From positions 326,244 through 390,243 of the forward strand of contig NZ_JAGGOG010000002.1 in the NCBI RefSeq assembly GCF_018614655.1: a stretch of DNA of 64,000 nucleotides, read 5' to 3'. The stretch is from Pseudomonas fluorescens (GTDB lineage Bacteria; Pseudomonadota; Gammaproteobacteria; Pseudomonadales; Pseudomonadaceae). The notes beneath the pieces are model-generated. The model was not told the origin of the DNA and did not search any database. It saw only the letters and a list, made by a program, of their open reading frames with translations. The translations under genes and the position numbers were made by a program. Positions 1 through 9,279 of the stretch are shown in pieces. Position 1 is the stretch's first letter; each line of letters starts with the position of its first letter.

Positions 1-2540
1 TCCACGGTGCCGCCGGTGGCGACCTTGTAACCCACCGGCAAGTTGGCGCTGAATTTTTCGATGTCAGGTGCCAGTTGCTTGACCAGATCCGTCGGCTGCA
101 TCTCATCGCGCACCGCCGCCTTGATGGTGATGGTCGGCTTGCGGTCCCGACGCCACACCAGCGGTTGCTCCAGCTCGTAACGCACCGTGGCAAACGCCAG
201 CAGCGGAATCGAGGTACCACTGGGCGTGACAATCTGCAGGTTCTGCAAGGTCTCCGGCGTACCGCGCTCGGCATCTTCGGCGCGACCGACCACGTTGATC
301 AGGTAGATATCGTCATGCACCTGAGTCACCGATGCACCACTGACCACGCTGTTCATCAACTGCGCCACGTCTTCGGAAGACAGGCCCAACTGGCGCGCCT
401 TGTCCTGGGCGATGTCGATACGCAGGACTTTGCCCGGCTCGTTCCAGTCGTAGATGATTTCGCCGAGATGGTTGTTCTTGTCGAGCATCGTCGCCAGTTC
501 GATGGCGTGTTTGCGCACTTGGTCGATGTCCTTGCCGGACACTCGATACTGAATCGGCCGGCCCACGGGCGGGCCCATTTCCAGCGGCTGCACGAAGCTG
601 CCCACGCCGACAAAGTCGTCCCGCAGGCGCTTTTGCAGCCGCGCAATCAACGCGCCCCGCTCCTCCAGGCCCTTGCTGACAATCACCAACTGCGCGTAGT
701 ACGGGTTCTCCAACTGCTGATCCAGCGGCAGGTAGAAACGAATAGCGCCCTGGCCGATATAAGTGCTCCAGCGGGCAATGTCCGGGTCGTCCTTGATGAT
801 CGCTTCCAGGCGGTCCACGGCCTTGCGGGTCTCATTGATCGAGGCGTTTTGCGGCAGGTTGAGGTCGACGAGTATTTCCGGGCGGTCCGAGGACGGGAAA
901 AACTGGTTCTGCACAAACTGCATGGAAAACACCGAGGCCACGAACAGCGCCACCGTGATGCCAATGGCCCACCAGCGATTGCGCATGGCCCAGAGCATGC
1001 CGCCGTTGAACACCCGGCCAATGCGCCCAGGCTCGGCGCTGTGAGGTTTGACGTTGCTGCTGAGGATATGCACGCCGATCACTGGCGCGAACAGCACCGC
1101 CACCACCCACGACACCAGCATCGCCACGGCAATCACCGCGAACAGGGTGAAGGTGTACTCACCCGCCGAACTGGCGTTGAGGCCAATGGGCACGAAACCG
1201 GCCACGGTCACCAGGGTGCCGGTCAACATCGGGAACGCCGTGGAGGTGTAGGCATAGGTCGCCGCTTGTTCCTTGGTCTCACCTTTTTCCAGCCGCGTGA
1301 TCATCATCTCTACGGTGATCATCGCGTCGTCCACCAGCAGGCCGAGGGCGATAATCAGCGCGCCCAGCGACACCCGCTGCATGGTGATGCCGCTGTACTC
1401 CATAAACACAAACACCAGCGCCAACACCAGTGGAATCGAGCACGCCACCACCAGCCCGGCGCGCATGCCGAGGCTGATAAAGCTCACCACCAATACAATG
1501 ATCACCGCCTCGAACAGCGCGCTGGTGAAGCCGCCGACGGCCTCCTCCACCACCTCGGCCTGGTCGGAAACCTTGTGCACGCCGACGCCCACCGGCAAGT
1601 CGGCAGTCAGGTCATCCATACGCTGGTGCAGGGCCTTGCCGAAAGACTGGATATTGCCGCCCTTCTGCATGGCGATGGCCAAGCCGATCGCCGGCTTGCC
1701 GTTGAAACGAAACATCGGCGTCGACGGGTCGACATAGCCGCGGGTGATTTCAGCCACGTCCGCCAACCGATAGAACCGGTCATTGAGCCGCAGGTTGACG
1801 TTGGCCAGATCCTTCTCCGATGCGAACTGCCCGGAAGTACGCACGGAAATCCGCTCCGGTCCTGCCTCGATCACTCCCGCCGGGGTCACCGCATTCTGCG
1901 ATTGCAGGCTCTGTACCACTTGCCGCTGATCAATGCCCAGGGCCGCCAGTTTGCGGGTGGAGAAATTCAGGTAAATCACTTCGTTCTGCTGGCCGATCAT
2001 CTCGACCTTGCCCAACCCCGGCACCGAACGAACCTCAGCCCGCACTTGCTCGACGTAATCACGCAGTTGGCGCATCGATAAACCATCGGCGGTAAACGCG
2101 TAGATTGAACCGAACACATCGCCGAACTCGTCGTTGAACGCCGGTCCCTGCAACCCTTGGGGGAAGCTGCCACGGATGTCATCGATCTTCTTGCGCACCT
2201 GGTACCAGATCCCGGGAATGTCCTTGGCACTGGTGGTGTCGCGCAGGAACACGAACACCGTGGACTCGCCGGGCCGGGTGTAGCTTTTCACGTAGTCGAG
2301 GGCGTCCAGCTCTTCGAGTTTTTTCTCGATACGGTCAGTGACTTGCTTGAGGGTTTCTTCCTGGGTCGCACCGGGCCAACGGGTCTGGATCACCATGGTC
2401 TTGATGGTGAACGAGGGGTCCTCTTCCCGGCCAAGGTTCATGTACGAGAACACGCCCATCAGCAGCGCAACGAACATCAGGTACCAGACGAAGGACTGAT
2501 GCTTGAGGGCCCAGTCGGATAAGTTGAAGCTCCCTTTCAT
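1..2540 (-). CDS. triC: RND efflux pump inner-membrane transporter, TriC-like (3' end outside window)
   Basis: Proton-driven resistance-nodulation-division transporter that moves drugs or biocides from periplasm and membrane to an outer-membrane channel. About 846 codons are visible; the C-terminus lies beyond base 1. The reading frame is open from an ATG at 2538-2540 (MKGSFNLSDWAL) to the window edge. An N-terminal membrane segment is followed by a large periplasmic porter domain and the membrane block carrying the proton-relay motif LLVDDAMI. The start overlaps the stop of the adaptor gene upstream by 4 bases (ATGA), so translation is probably coupled. The preceding pair of adaptor genes is the hallmark of TriABC of P. 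aeruginosa, known for triclosan efflux with OpmH. The specific name rests on this layout and on recalled sequence, so substrate remains an inference. Confidence 0.85.
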   Translation of the reverse strand, partial: MKGSFNLSDWALKHQSFVWYLMFVALLMGVFSYMNLGREEDPSFTIKTMVIQTRWPGATQEETLKQVTDRIEKKLEELDALDYVKSYTRPGESTVFVFLRDTTSAKDIPGIWYQVRKKIDDIRGSFPQGLQGPAFNDEFGDVFGSIYAFTADGLSMRQLRDYVEQVRAEVRSVPGLGKVEMIGQQNEVIYLNFSTRKLAALGIDQRQVVQSLQSQNAVTPAGVIEAGPERISVRTSGQFASEKDLANVNLRLNDRFYRLADVAEITRGYVDPSTPMFRFNGKPAIGLAIAMQKGGNIQSFGKALHQRMDDLTADLPVGVGVHKVSDQAEVVEEAVGGFTSALFEAVIIVLVVSFISLGMRAGLVVACSIPLVLALVFVFMEYSGITMQRVSLGALIIALGLLVDDAMITVEMMITRLEKGETKEQAATYAYTSTAFPMLTGTLVTVAGFVPIGLNASSAGEYTFTLFAVIAVAMLVSWVVAVLFAPVIGVHILSSNVKPHSAEPGRIGRVFNGGMLWAMRNRWWAIGITVALFVASVFSMQFVQNQFFPSSDRPEILVDLNLPQNASINETRKAVDRLEAIIKDDPDIARWSTYIGQGAIRFYLPLDQQLENPYYAQLVIVSKGLEERGALIARLQKRLRDDFVGVGSFVQPLEMGPPVGRPIQYRVSGKDIDQVRKHAIELATMLDKNNHLGEIIYDWNEPGKVLRIDIAQDKARQLGLSSEDVAQLMNSVVSGASVTQVHDDIYLINVVGRAEDAERGTPETLQNLQIVTPSGTSIPLLAFATVRYELEQPLVWRRDRKPTITIKAAVRDEMQPTDLVKQLAPDIEKFSANLPVGYKVATGGTV

Positions 2541-3607
2541 CGCGGGCTGTCCTCGTCGATTTTGACTTTTTGCCCAGGTTTCAGGCTGTTGACGCCGGCA
2601 CTGACCACCCGTTCGCCGGGTTTGACGCCGCCGTTGAGCAACGCGCTGTCGGCGTTACGGCTGATGATCGTCACATCCCGCGGTTGCACGGTCTGGCTTT
2701 GGGTATCAATCACCCAGATGCGGGTTTTGCCGTCGGCTTCCTGCAAGGCGCTCAGGGGCAGTTCGATACGTGGGGCGATGGCCGAACTCAAGGTCACGCT
2801 GATCGCAGTACCGAGGCGAAAGGCCGCTGGCGTCTGGGCCAGAGTCAGGCGCGCGCGACGGGTGCGGGTCGCGCTTTGGGCCTGGGGTTCGATCTCGCGC
2901 ACGGTGGCGGTGGTGTTGACGCTCGGGTCCAGTTGCCCGGCGACGCGAAATACCACGTCGGACGGCAAGCGCTCGGCCAGGCCGGCGGGCAGGTCGATCA
3001 CCGCTTCCTTGATGTCGGGACGGGCCAGGGTCACCACTTGCTGGCCGGCGCTGACCACTTGGCCGGCCTCGGCGTTCCAGGCGGTGACGATGCCCGCGTG
3101 GTCGGTGCGTAGCTCGCTGTAGTTGAGCTGGTCCTTGGCCTGATTGACCGAAGCCTTGGCCTGGTCGAGAGAGGCCTGGGTGGTTTTCAGGTCAGTCTGG
3201 GCGACGTCCAGTTGCGCCTGCGCACCGACGCCACGGTTGAACAGTTCCTGCTGGCGCCGGGCATTTGCCTGGGCGTTGATCCACTGGGCCTCAACCCGGG
3301 CCAGATCACCTTGGGCTGCGCGCAACTGGTTCTGTTGATCGGTGGGGTCGAGGACCGCGAGCAACGCGTCTTTCTCCACTTCACTGCCGACGTCAACGGC
3401 ACGCCGCGCGATGCGGCCAGGCACGCGAAAGCCCAGATTGCTTTCGTAGCGCGCCTGGATGGTGCCGGCGAATCGGCCGAGGTTTTCCTGATTCTCGGAT
3501 TTCACTTCAATCGACAGCACCGGGCGTACCGGTTCGGGTGCCGGTTCTTCTTTGGAGCAGGCCATCAGCAACAGGCTGGACGCAATGAATACAGTCAACC
3601 GCTTCAT
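2537..3607 (-). CDS. triB: RND efflux periplasmic adaptor (membrane fusion protein), TriB-like
   Basis: Periplasmic adaptor of 356 residues bridging the RND pump to an outer-membrane channel. The N-terminus has a lipoprotein signal (MKRLTVFIASSLLLMACS) with the lipobox ending at Cys17. It is followed by the barrel/lipoyl segment (GRFAGTIQARYESNLGFR), a coiled-coil hairpin rich in Gln/Ala, a second lipoyl half (DHAGIVTAWNAEAGQV), and a C-terminal beta-barrel ending in GQKVKIDEDSPR. It is second in the triABC-type operon, overlapping triA upstream (3604-3607) and triC downstream (2537-2540) by 4 bases each. In P. aeruginosa both adaptors are needed for TriC function, which fits their retention here as a pair. 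Confidence 0.88.
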   Translation of the reverse strand: MKRLTVFIASSLLLMACSKEEPAPEPVRPVLSIEVKSENQENLGRFAGTIQARYESNLGFRVPGRIARRAVDVGSEVEKDALLAVLDPTDQQNQLRAAQGDLARVEAQWINAQANARRQQELFNRGVGAQAQLDVAQTDLKTTQASLDQAKASVNQAKDQLNYSELRTDHAGIVTAWNAEAGQVVSAGQQVVTLARPDIKEAVIDLPAGLAERLPSDVVFRVAGQLDPSVNTTATVREIEPQAQSATRTRRARLTLAQTPAAFRLGTAISVTLSSAIAPRIELPLSALQEADGKTRIWVIDTQSQTVQPRDVTIISRNADSALLNGGVKPGERVVSAGVNSLKPGQKVKIDEDSPR

Positions 3608-4707
3608 GGCTGAACTCCCTGCGCCTGGGCCTGATCCGGCGGCTGGGCGATTTCCACGATCATGCCCGGGTGCAGCAACTGCCCACCGGCTACCACGACT
3701 TTTTCGCCGCCCTTAAGACCGTCGCCGATGATCACCTTGCCCGTGAGGTAACGGGCAACCGTGACCTTGTGCAATTGCACCTTGCCGTCGTCGTCCACCA
3801 ACCACACGGCCGGCTCGTTGAGGTCTTTGGTCAAGGCCGCCCAAGGCAACTCGACGCTGGCCTTGGCCGGTGCATTGGCAGTGGCGCTGACCACCGAGCC
3901 CAGTTGCATGCCTGCCGGCAACGCGCTCAGCGCGATCTTCACCTGCACGGTGCCACTATTGGCCGCCACCGCCGGGGTGACTTCACGGACCTTGCCCACG
4001 GCCTTGATAGTCGGGTTATCCAACAAGCTGACGGTGATCGACGCATCGGGTGGCGGCTCCACCAGCAAGGATTCATAGACGTTGAACACCGCATCACGCT
4101 CGCCATCCCGGGCCAGGCTGAAAATCGGCACCGTGGCCTGCACCACTTGGCCGACCTCGGCCTGACGCGCGGTAATCACCCCCGGTGCATCAGCGACCAG
4201 GGCGGTGTAGCCCAATTGTTCGCGCGCGTTGGCCAACTGCGCCTGGGCAGCGGTCAGCGCGCTCTGGCTGCTGCGCAAAGCGGCCTGGGCCGCATCGTAT
4301 TCGCTGCGGCTGGTGTAACCCTTCGGTAAAAGCTTTTCCTGTCGCACAAAGGCGGCGGCGGTCTGTTTGACCCGAGCCTGTTCGGCCACCACCTGGGCCT
4401 GGGCGGAGTCGACATTGGTCTGCAAATCCTTGGGATCCAGCTTGGCCAGCACTTGCTTGGCCGTCACCCGGTCGCCGACATCGACCATGCGCTGGATGAT
4501 CTTGCCACCGACGCGGAACGACAGGTCGGTCTGCACCCGCGCCTGGATGTCACCGGTCAGGGTCACGGCCGCGGCGAAATCGGCCGACTTCACGGTTTGC
4601 ACAAACACCCGGGAATGCTCCTTGGGCACGCCTGTTTCCCGGCCGCAACCGGTCAGCAATGCCAAGAGGGCAAAGCTGAAAATGAATGTCGAGGTGGGAC
4701 CGCCCAT
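3604..4707 (-). CDS. triA: RND efflux periplasmic adaptor (membrane fusion protein), TriA-like
   Basis: First gene of the efflux operon, a 367-residue membrane fusion protein. I place the start at 4707 (MGGPTSTFIFSFALLALL): an AGGAG ribosome site sits 5 bases upstream and the product then begins directly with a lipoprotein signal ending in LLTGCG. A longer frame reaches 4743 but lacks that logic. The body shows the adaptor lipoyl halves (RVQTDLSFRVGGKI and DAPGVITARQAEVGQV), an Ala/Gln-rich coiled-coil hairpin between them, and a C-terminal barrel. It is related to but clearly different from the next adaptor, so this is a two-adaptor pump rather than a recent duplication. An AAA ATPase gene is transcribed divergently from the upstream side. 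Confidence 0.87.
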   Translation of the reverse strand: MGGPTSTFIFSFALLALLTGCGRETGVPKEHSRVFVQTVKSADFAAAVTLTGDIQARVQTDLSFRVGGKIIQRMVDVGDRVTAKQVLAKLDPKDLQTNVDSAQAQVVAEQARVKQTAAAFVRQEKLLPKGYTSRSEYDAAQAALRSSQSALTAAQAQLANAREQLGYTALVADAPGVITARQAEVGQVVQATVPIFSLARDGERDAVFNVYESLLVEPPPDASITVSLLDNPTIKAVGKVREVTPAVAANSGTVQVKIALSALPAGMQLGSVVSATANAPAKASVELPWAALTKDLNEPAVWLVDDDGKVQLHKVTVARYLTGKVIIGDGLKGGEKVVVAGGQLLHPGMIVEIAQPPDQAQAQGVQP

Positions 4708-4818
4708 GCAGGCTCCTTGCTTGGTTGACGCGTCGGTGATCATGCGACTGTGAGCGTAGATCAGGGTTCCTTATCTGTATCAAGGATCCCATACTCCGGG
4801 GGTTCCCAAGTAGACAAG

Positions 4819-5985
4819 ATGACCATGCTCAAGACCCTCGCGGTAGCCAATTACCGCTCGATCAATAAATTGGTGGTGCCGCTGGATCGCTTGAACCTGA
4901 TCACCGGCCCCAACGGCAGCGGTAAATCCAACCTGTATCGCGCCCTGCGCCTGCTGGCGGAAACCGCCCAGGGCGGGGTGATCAACGCGTTGGCCCGTGA
5001 GGGCGGGCTGGATTCGACCTTCTGGGCCGGGCCTGAAAATATCAGCCGACGCATGCTCAGTGGCGAGGTGGAGGTGGAGCCGACCGTGCGCAAGGGCGTC
5101 AAGCGCTTGCGTCTGGGTTTTGCCGGGGAGGATTTCAGCTACGCGATCTCCCTCGGATTGCCTGAACCCAGCGAGTCATTTTTCTCCCTGGACCCCGAGG
5201 TCAAAAAGGAATGCATCTGGGCCGGCCACGTGTATCGCCCGGCAAGCCTGCTGGTGCAGCGTTCGGGGCCGATGGTGCGTGCCCGTGATGGTCGGGGCTG
5301 GGATGTACTGGCCCAGCACACACCGAACTACAACAGCCTGTTCGATCAAGTCGGCAACCTGCGCGGCTCACCGGAGGTGTTGCTGCTGCGCGAGAGCATT
5401 CGCGGCTGGCGCTTCTACGATCACTTTCGCAGTGACGTCGACGCGCCCGTGCGCCAACCGCAACTGGGCACGCGCACGCCGGTGCTGCATCACGATGGTC
5501 GCGACCTGGCGGCGGCATTGCAGACCATCCGCGAGATAGGCGATCCCGAAGCCTTGCAGCAGGCCGTCAGTGATGCGTTTCCTGGCGCACGGCTGAATAT
5601 CGAGCCGCTGCAAGGCGGACGCTTTGCCATCGAGTTCTATCAGGAAGGCTTGCTGCGGCCGTTATCAGCGGCAGAGTTATCGGACGGTACCTTGCGCTAC
5701 TTGCTGCTGGTGGCGGCGCTGCTGACGCCCCGACCACCGACAATGATGGTACTGAACGAACCGGAAACCAGCCTGCACCCGGACCTGTTGCCGGCGCTGG
5801 CGCGGTTGATCATCAAGGTATCCGAGCAGTGTCAGGTGTGGGTGGTGTCCCATGCCAGCCGCTTGATTGCGGCGTTGCAGCAGGATGAAGGGTGCAACTC
5901 GATCGTGCTGGAGAAGGTGATGGGGCAAACACAGATTGTGGGACAGAAGGTGTTGGATCAGCCAGCCTGGCACTGGCCGAGTTGA
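4819..5985 (+). CDS. AAA family ATPase (ABC/SMC-like, COG4637-type)
   Basis: Predicted cytoplasmic ATPase of 388 residues with an SMC/RecF-like fold. Walker A is GPNGSGKSN at residues 30-38. An ABC-like signature region (LSAAELSDGTLRYLL) and the Walker B/D-loop block MVLNEPETSLHPDLLP are near the C-terminus, followed by a switch His in WVVSHASRL. Walker B has Asn where Asp is usual (LNEPE), a variant I believe is seen elsewhere in this family. The start is set at the Met of MTMLKTLAVANYRS, where family homology begins; the frame stays open upstream to 4750 without a good ribosome site. No nuclease or toxin partner is adjacent, so the role (OLD/RloC-like defence, DNA repair or housekeeping) is unknown. 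Confidence 0.8.
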   Translation: MTMLKTLAVANYRSINKLVVPLDRLNLITGPNGSGKSNLYRALRLLAETAQGGVINALAREGGLDSTFWAGPENISRRMLSGEVEVEPTVRKGVKRLRLGFAGEDFSYAISLGLPEPSESFFSLDPEVKKECIWAGHVYRPASLLVQRSGPMVRARDGRGWDVLAQHTPNYNSLFDQVGNLRGSPEVLLLRESIRGWRFYDHFRSDVDAPVRQPQLGTRTPVLHHDGRDLAAALQTIREIGDPEALQQAVSDAFPGARLNIEPLQGGRFAIEFYQEGLLRPLSAAELSDGTLRYLLLVAALLTPRPPTMMVLNEPETSLHPDLLPALARLIIKVSEQCQVWVVSHASRLIAALQQDEGCNSIVLEKVMGQTQIVGQKVLDQPAWHWPS

Positions 5986-6045
5986 GAGGCGCCTGACAGG
6001 GCTTGCTCGCGAAAGCGGTGTAACATTCAACGCAGAAACAAGGGA

Positions 6046-6921
6046 TCAACCCTGCCACTTACCCCCTCCCACAATCACACTCTCAGGCTGGGTGTCATCG
6101 CTCAGTTCCTTGCGCACATATTGGTCATACAGCTTGAGCAGATACTTCTCCTCACCCAGCTTGGCCAACTCGGCATTCACCCAATCACGCAGTTCGATAT
6201 TGCCCTTCTTCACCGCCGGCGCAATCGGCGCTTCGTCGCCCAGTTTCTGCTCCAGCACGCGGTAGCCCGGGTTCTGCTTGGCCCAACTGAACAGCACCAG
6301 ATTGTCTTGTGCGTAAGCATCACCGCGACCGCCGGCCAGGGCTTGCAGGGACTCGGAGTTTTTCTCGAACTTGAGCAGTTTCCAGTCCGGGTGGTTCTTG
6401 GTCAGCCAGATATCGGCAGTGGTGCCTGTGGTGACGATGGTGGTGCGGGTGGCCAGGTCATCCAGGCTTTTCACTTCGCTGCCCTGAGGCACCAAAGCCT
6501 GCACCGCAACTTTCAGGTTGGGGTTGGTGAACTCCACCGCTTCCTTGCGCTCCGGGGTCACGGTCATGTTGGCGAGGATCAGGTCGACCTTGTCGCTTTG
6601 CAGAAATGGAATGCGGCTCGCCGGTTCCACGGCAACGAACTCAACCTTGTTCTCATCGCCCAGCAAATCCTTGGCAAAACGACGGCCAATGTCGGTATCA
6701 AAGCCGACGTAACGACCGGCTTCGTCGACAAAGCCGAACGGCGGCTTGTCGGTGAACACACCGACAATCAGCTTGTCCCGCGCCTTGATCTTGTCGATGT
6801 AGCTCACCGCTGCCGGCGCTGCGGCCGCAGGTTTGGCAGGCTCGTCGGGCTTGTTGCAGCCGGCCAGCAGAGCAAGGCCGAACAGTGGTAATAACAGCAG
6901 TGAAGACTTGGCAGTTTTCAT
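6046..6921 (-). CDS. Polar amino-acid ABC transporter substrate-binding lipoprotein
   Basis: Periplasmic solute-binding protein of 291 residues. A lipoprotein signal (lipobox LLAGC, Cys22) precedes a bilobed SBP family 3 fold: DKLIVGVFTDKPPFGFVDE is the usual first strand, ANMTVTPERKEAVEFTNP is the family signature, and GTTADIWL starts the second lobe. It is the last gene of a four-gene operon; its ATG overlaps the stop of the ATPase gene (6918-6921, ATGA). Family 3 proteins bind amino acids, cystine or opines. The neighbouring MetQ gene makes a sulfur amino acid attractive, but specificity cannot be read from sequence. Confidence 0.88.
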   Translation of the reverse strand: MKTAKSSLLLLPLFGLALLAGCNKPDEPAKPAAAAPAAVSYIDKIKARDKLIVGVFTDKPPFGFVDEAGRYVGFDTDIGRRFAKDLLGDENKVEFVAVEPASRIPFLQSDKVDLILANMTVTPERKEAVEFTNPNLKVAVQALVPQGSEVKSLDDLATRTTIVTTGTTADIWLTKNHPDWKLLKFEKNSESLQALAGGRGDAYAQDNLVLFSWAKQNPGYRVLEQKLGDEAPIAPAVKKGNIELRDWVNAELAKLGEEKYLLKLYDQYVRKELSDDTQPESVIVGGGKWQG

Positions 6922-7694
6922 AACAGCTCCAGTTCCTTGGTTTTTTTGGGCAGTGTTGAAACAAAGGAGAACTTCTCCAGGAACTGCTGCGCGCGTGCGG
7001 TTTGCGGGTTCGTAAAGAATGCCTCGGGGGTGTTCTGTTCGAGGATGCGGCCAGCCTCCATAAACACCACGCGGTCGGCGACAGCGCGGGCGAAGGCCAT
7101 TTCGTGGGTGACGATCAGCAGGGTCATGCCGTCCCGGGCCAGGCCCTGGATCACTTCCAGGACTTCCTTGACCATCTCCGGGTCGAGGGCGGCGGTAACT
7201 TCGTCAAACAGCATGACCTGCGGGTTCATGCACAACGAACGGACGATGGCGATGCGTTGTTGCTGGCCGCCCGAAAGCTGGCGCGGATAGGCGTCGCGCT
7301 TGTCCGCGAGACCGACCCGCTCCAGCAGTTGTTCTGCCTGGGCGCGGGCTTCTCGTGGGGCGCGCCTTTGTACTTTCAGCGGGCCCAGCAGGATGTTGTC
7401 GAGCACGCTCATATGCGGGAACAGGTGATAACTCTGGAACACCATGCCTACGTCCTGGCGCACCTGGCGCCAGTCGGTGGCCTTGTCCAACAGCTCTTTA
7501 CCGGCGAACCGCAGATGGCCGCTGTGGGCCACCTCCAGGCCGTTGAGACAACGCAACAACGTGCTTTTGCCGCAGCCGCTGGGGCCGAGAATCACCACCA
7601 CTTCACCGCTTTCGACGCTCAGGTCGATGCCCTTGAGCACCTGCTGCTCGCCAAAGAATTTGTTGAAACCCTGGAACTCGATCAATGCGCTCAT
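6918..7694 (-). CDS. Polar amino-acid ABC transporter ATP-binding protein (GlnQ/HisP type)
   Basis: ATPase subunit of 258 residues driving the importer encoded by the flanking genes. Walker A GPSGCGKST, Q-loop VFQSYHLFPHM, signature LSGGQQQR, Walker B VMLFDEVTAALDP and switch His in VTHEM are all present, so it should be active. I chose the start at MSALIEFQGFN (7694), which overlaps the stop of the upstream permease by 4 bases; a longer frame to 7748 would run into that permease. The C-terminus overlaps the binding-protein start, so the operon is translationally coupled throughout. Confidence 0.9.
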   Translation of the reverse strand: MSALIEFQGFNKFFGEQQVLKGIDLSVESGEVVVILGPSGCGKSTLLRCLNGLEVAHSGHLRFAGKELLDKATDWRQVRQDVGMVFQSYHLFPHMSVLDNILLGPLKVQRRAPREARAQAEQLLERVGLADKRDAYPRQLSGGQQQRIAIVRSLCMNPQVMLFDEVTAALDPEMVKEVLEVIQGLARDGMTLLIVTHEMAFARAVADRVVFMEAGRILEQNTPEAFFTNPQTARAQQFLEKFSFVSTLPKKTKELELL

Positions 7695-8350
7695 GCTTGG
7701 GCCCAGCGCCGTTCCAGCACCTTGGAGGCGGCCGACAACGGGTAGCAAATAAAGAAGAAAAACAGGAACAGCGCGCCGTAGATCAATACCGACTCGTAGG
7801 TGCGCTCGATGATTTGCTGGCCGACCTTGATCACATCCACCACACCGATCAGCACCGCCAACGAACTGGTCTTGATGATGCGGGTGTAGACGTTGATGGT
7901 CGGCGGCGTCATGCGCTTCAGGGCCTGGGGCAGCAGTACATAGCCGTAGAGTTGCGGATCGGACAAGCCAATCGACAACCCCGCTTCCCGCTGGCCACGC
8001 GGCAAGGAATGCAAAGCACCGCGCACCACTTCGCCGACTTCACTGGCGCCCCACAACGACAACACCAACACCGCGCACCAGAAACTGGGAATGCTCAGGC
8101 CAAAGAAAATCGGCAGTCCGAAAAACAGCAGGTACAGCCAGACCAGCACCGGAATTGCGCGAAACAGTTCCAGATAGATCCGCAGCACAACGTCGATGGC
8201 TTTCACGTTCAGGGTGCGCAACACGCCATACAACACACCACCGACCGTACTGAAAGCGATGCTCAAGAATGAAATCGACAGGGTTTGTGCCGCGCCCTTG
8301 CCCAGTTGCGGCAACGACACCCACAACAATTCAAGACCCGAACTGGCCAT
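7691..8350 (-). CDS. Polar amino-acid ABC transporter permease (HisM/GlnP family)
   Basis: Inner-membrane permease of 219 residues with about five membrane segments. The HisMQ-type signature is visible in SFWCAVLVLSLWGASEVGEVVRGAL and the EAA loop follows at REAGLSIGLSDPQLYGYVLLPQA (conserved G and the LPQA end). It overlaps the preceding permease gene by 20 bases and the ATPase gene by 4. Two different permeases point to a heterodimeric membrane channel, as in HisQM. Confidence 0.88.
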   Translation of the reverse strand: MASSGLELLWVSLPQLGKGAAQTLSISFLSIAFSTVGGVLYGVLRTLNVKAIDVVLRIYLELFRAIPVLVWLYLLFFGLPIFFGLSIPSFWCAVLVLSLWGASEVGEVVRGALHSLPRGQREAGLSIGLSDPQLYGYVLLPQALKRMTPPTINVYTRIIKTSSLAVLIGVVDVIKVGQQIIERTYESVLIYGALFLFFFFICYPLSAASKVLERRWAQA

Positions 8351-8996
8351 GCTGGAGCCTCCTTTCCAGACGGCTGAGCAGCAGCGACAGCGGCAGGAAC
8401 AACAGCACGCAGATCAAGGTCAGCACCGCGAGCATTTCATAGGTTTTGTAGTAGAGGGTGATGTAGCTTTTGGTGGTGTAGAGAATCTCCGGCACCGCCA
8501 CTGCCGAGACCACGGTGGTTTCCTTGAGCAGGAAGATGAAATTGGCAAACAGCGCCGGCAAGCTGAGGATCCCGGCCTGGGGCAGGATCACATGGCGCAG
8601 CAGTTGCCAGTGAGACAGGCCAATGGACTTGCCGGACTCGATCTGTGCCAGCGGCACCGCTTCAACACCGGCGCGCAGCACCTCGGTGAGGTAGGCACCG
8701 CCGAGAAACGTCATGGTGATGATCGCCGCCCAAAACCCGGAGATATTCACTCCCAGGGCCGGCAAGGCGAAGTAGACGAAGAACAGTTGAATCAGCAACG
8801 GCGTGTTGCGGGCCAGTTCCACATACAACGCCACCAGGCGCCACAGGTACGGTGTGCGAAATACCAACAAGGTGGCGTTGATCAACGCCACCAGCAACGA
8901 CGTGCCGATGGCGATCAAGCCCACTTGCAGGGTCACACCCACGGCCTTGAGAAACGCCGGCAGGGTGCTGAGGATAAAAGCGTAATCGAAGGTCAT
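8331..8996 (-). CDS. Polar amino-acid ABC transporter permease (HisQ/GlnP family)
   Basis: First gene of the importer operon, 221 residues. A membrane segment at residues 14-45 is followed by the ELARNTPLLIQLFFVYF motif typical of this family and the EAA loop (QIESGKSIGLSHWQLLRHV, then LPQA). Its partner permease follows with a 20-base overlap. Upstream, the AT-rich stretch around 9075-9130 is the probable promoter region of the operon. Confidence 0.88.
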   Translation of the reverse strand: MTFDYAFILSTLPAFLKAVGVTLQVGLIAIGTSLLVALINATLLVFRTPYLWRLVALYVELARNTPLLIQLFFVYFALPALGVNISGFWAAIITMTFLGGAYLTEVLRAGVEAVPLAQIESGKSIGLSHWQLLRHVILPQAGILSLPALFANFIFLLKETTVVSAVAVPEILYTTKSYITLYYKTYEMLAVLTLICVLLFLPLSLLLSRLERRLQHGQFGS

Positions 8997-9279
8997 CTGA
9001 AAATCCCTGACGCCACAGGGATAATGCGGCGTTGGTGCGGTCCGAATCGACGTGGATAACGTCGAGTAGCACCGACTTTAAAGGTATAAAAAGTAAAATT
9101 TAAATACCCAAATAGCATATTGATATCACCCAAACAGCTAACCTGCGGATTCGCGGGATAAGCAGGCGACAGCTATTGCTCTCGGGGTTGTAGGAGTCTT
9201 CTTTTTATCAGCGCTGCGCTACAGGGATGGGCAGCGGTTGGCCAGGCTGGGGGCCATTTAACGGGCGAGGGAATGACAA
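8997..9279. promoter_or_regulatory. Intergenic promoter region of the amino-acid ABC operon
   Basis: No gene of normal size is visible between the permease start (8996) and the terminator of metQ, about 570 bases in all. The stretch 9075-9130 is strongly AT-rich (runs such as AAAATTTAAATACCC) inside GC-rich DNA, as expected for the promoter of the leftward operon. The remaining interval holds a 28-codon frame, a REP pair and a terminator listed separately. Confidence 0.4.

Noticed and set aside
75..2081. A 668-codon plus-strand reading frame opposite the RND pump gene
   Set aside because: It is rich in His, Arg, Gln and Asp, starts with TTG without a ribosome site, and mirrors the codon pattern of a clear pump gene on the other strand. 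It is a high-GC antisense shadow.
4819..5985. AAA ATPase as part of an anti-phage defence system
   Set aside because: Walker motifs fit OLD-like or COG4637 ATPases, but no nuclease domain and no partner gene is present; the flanks are an efflux operon and an amino-acid importer.
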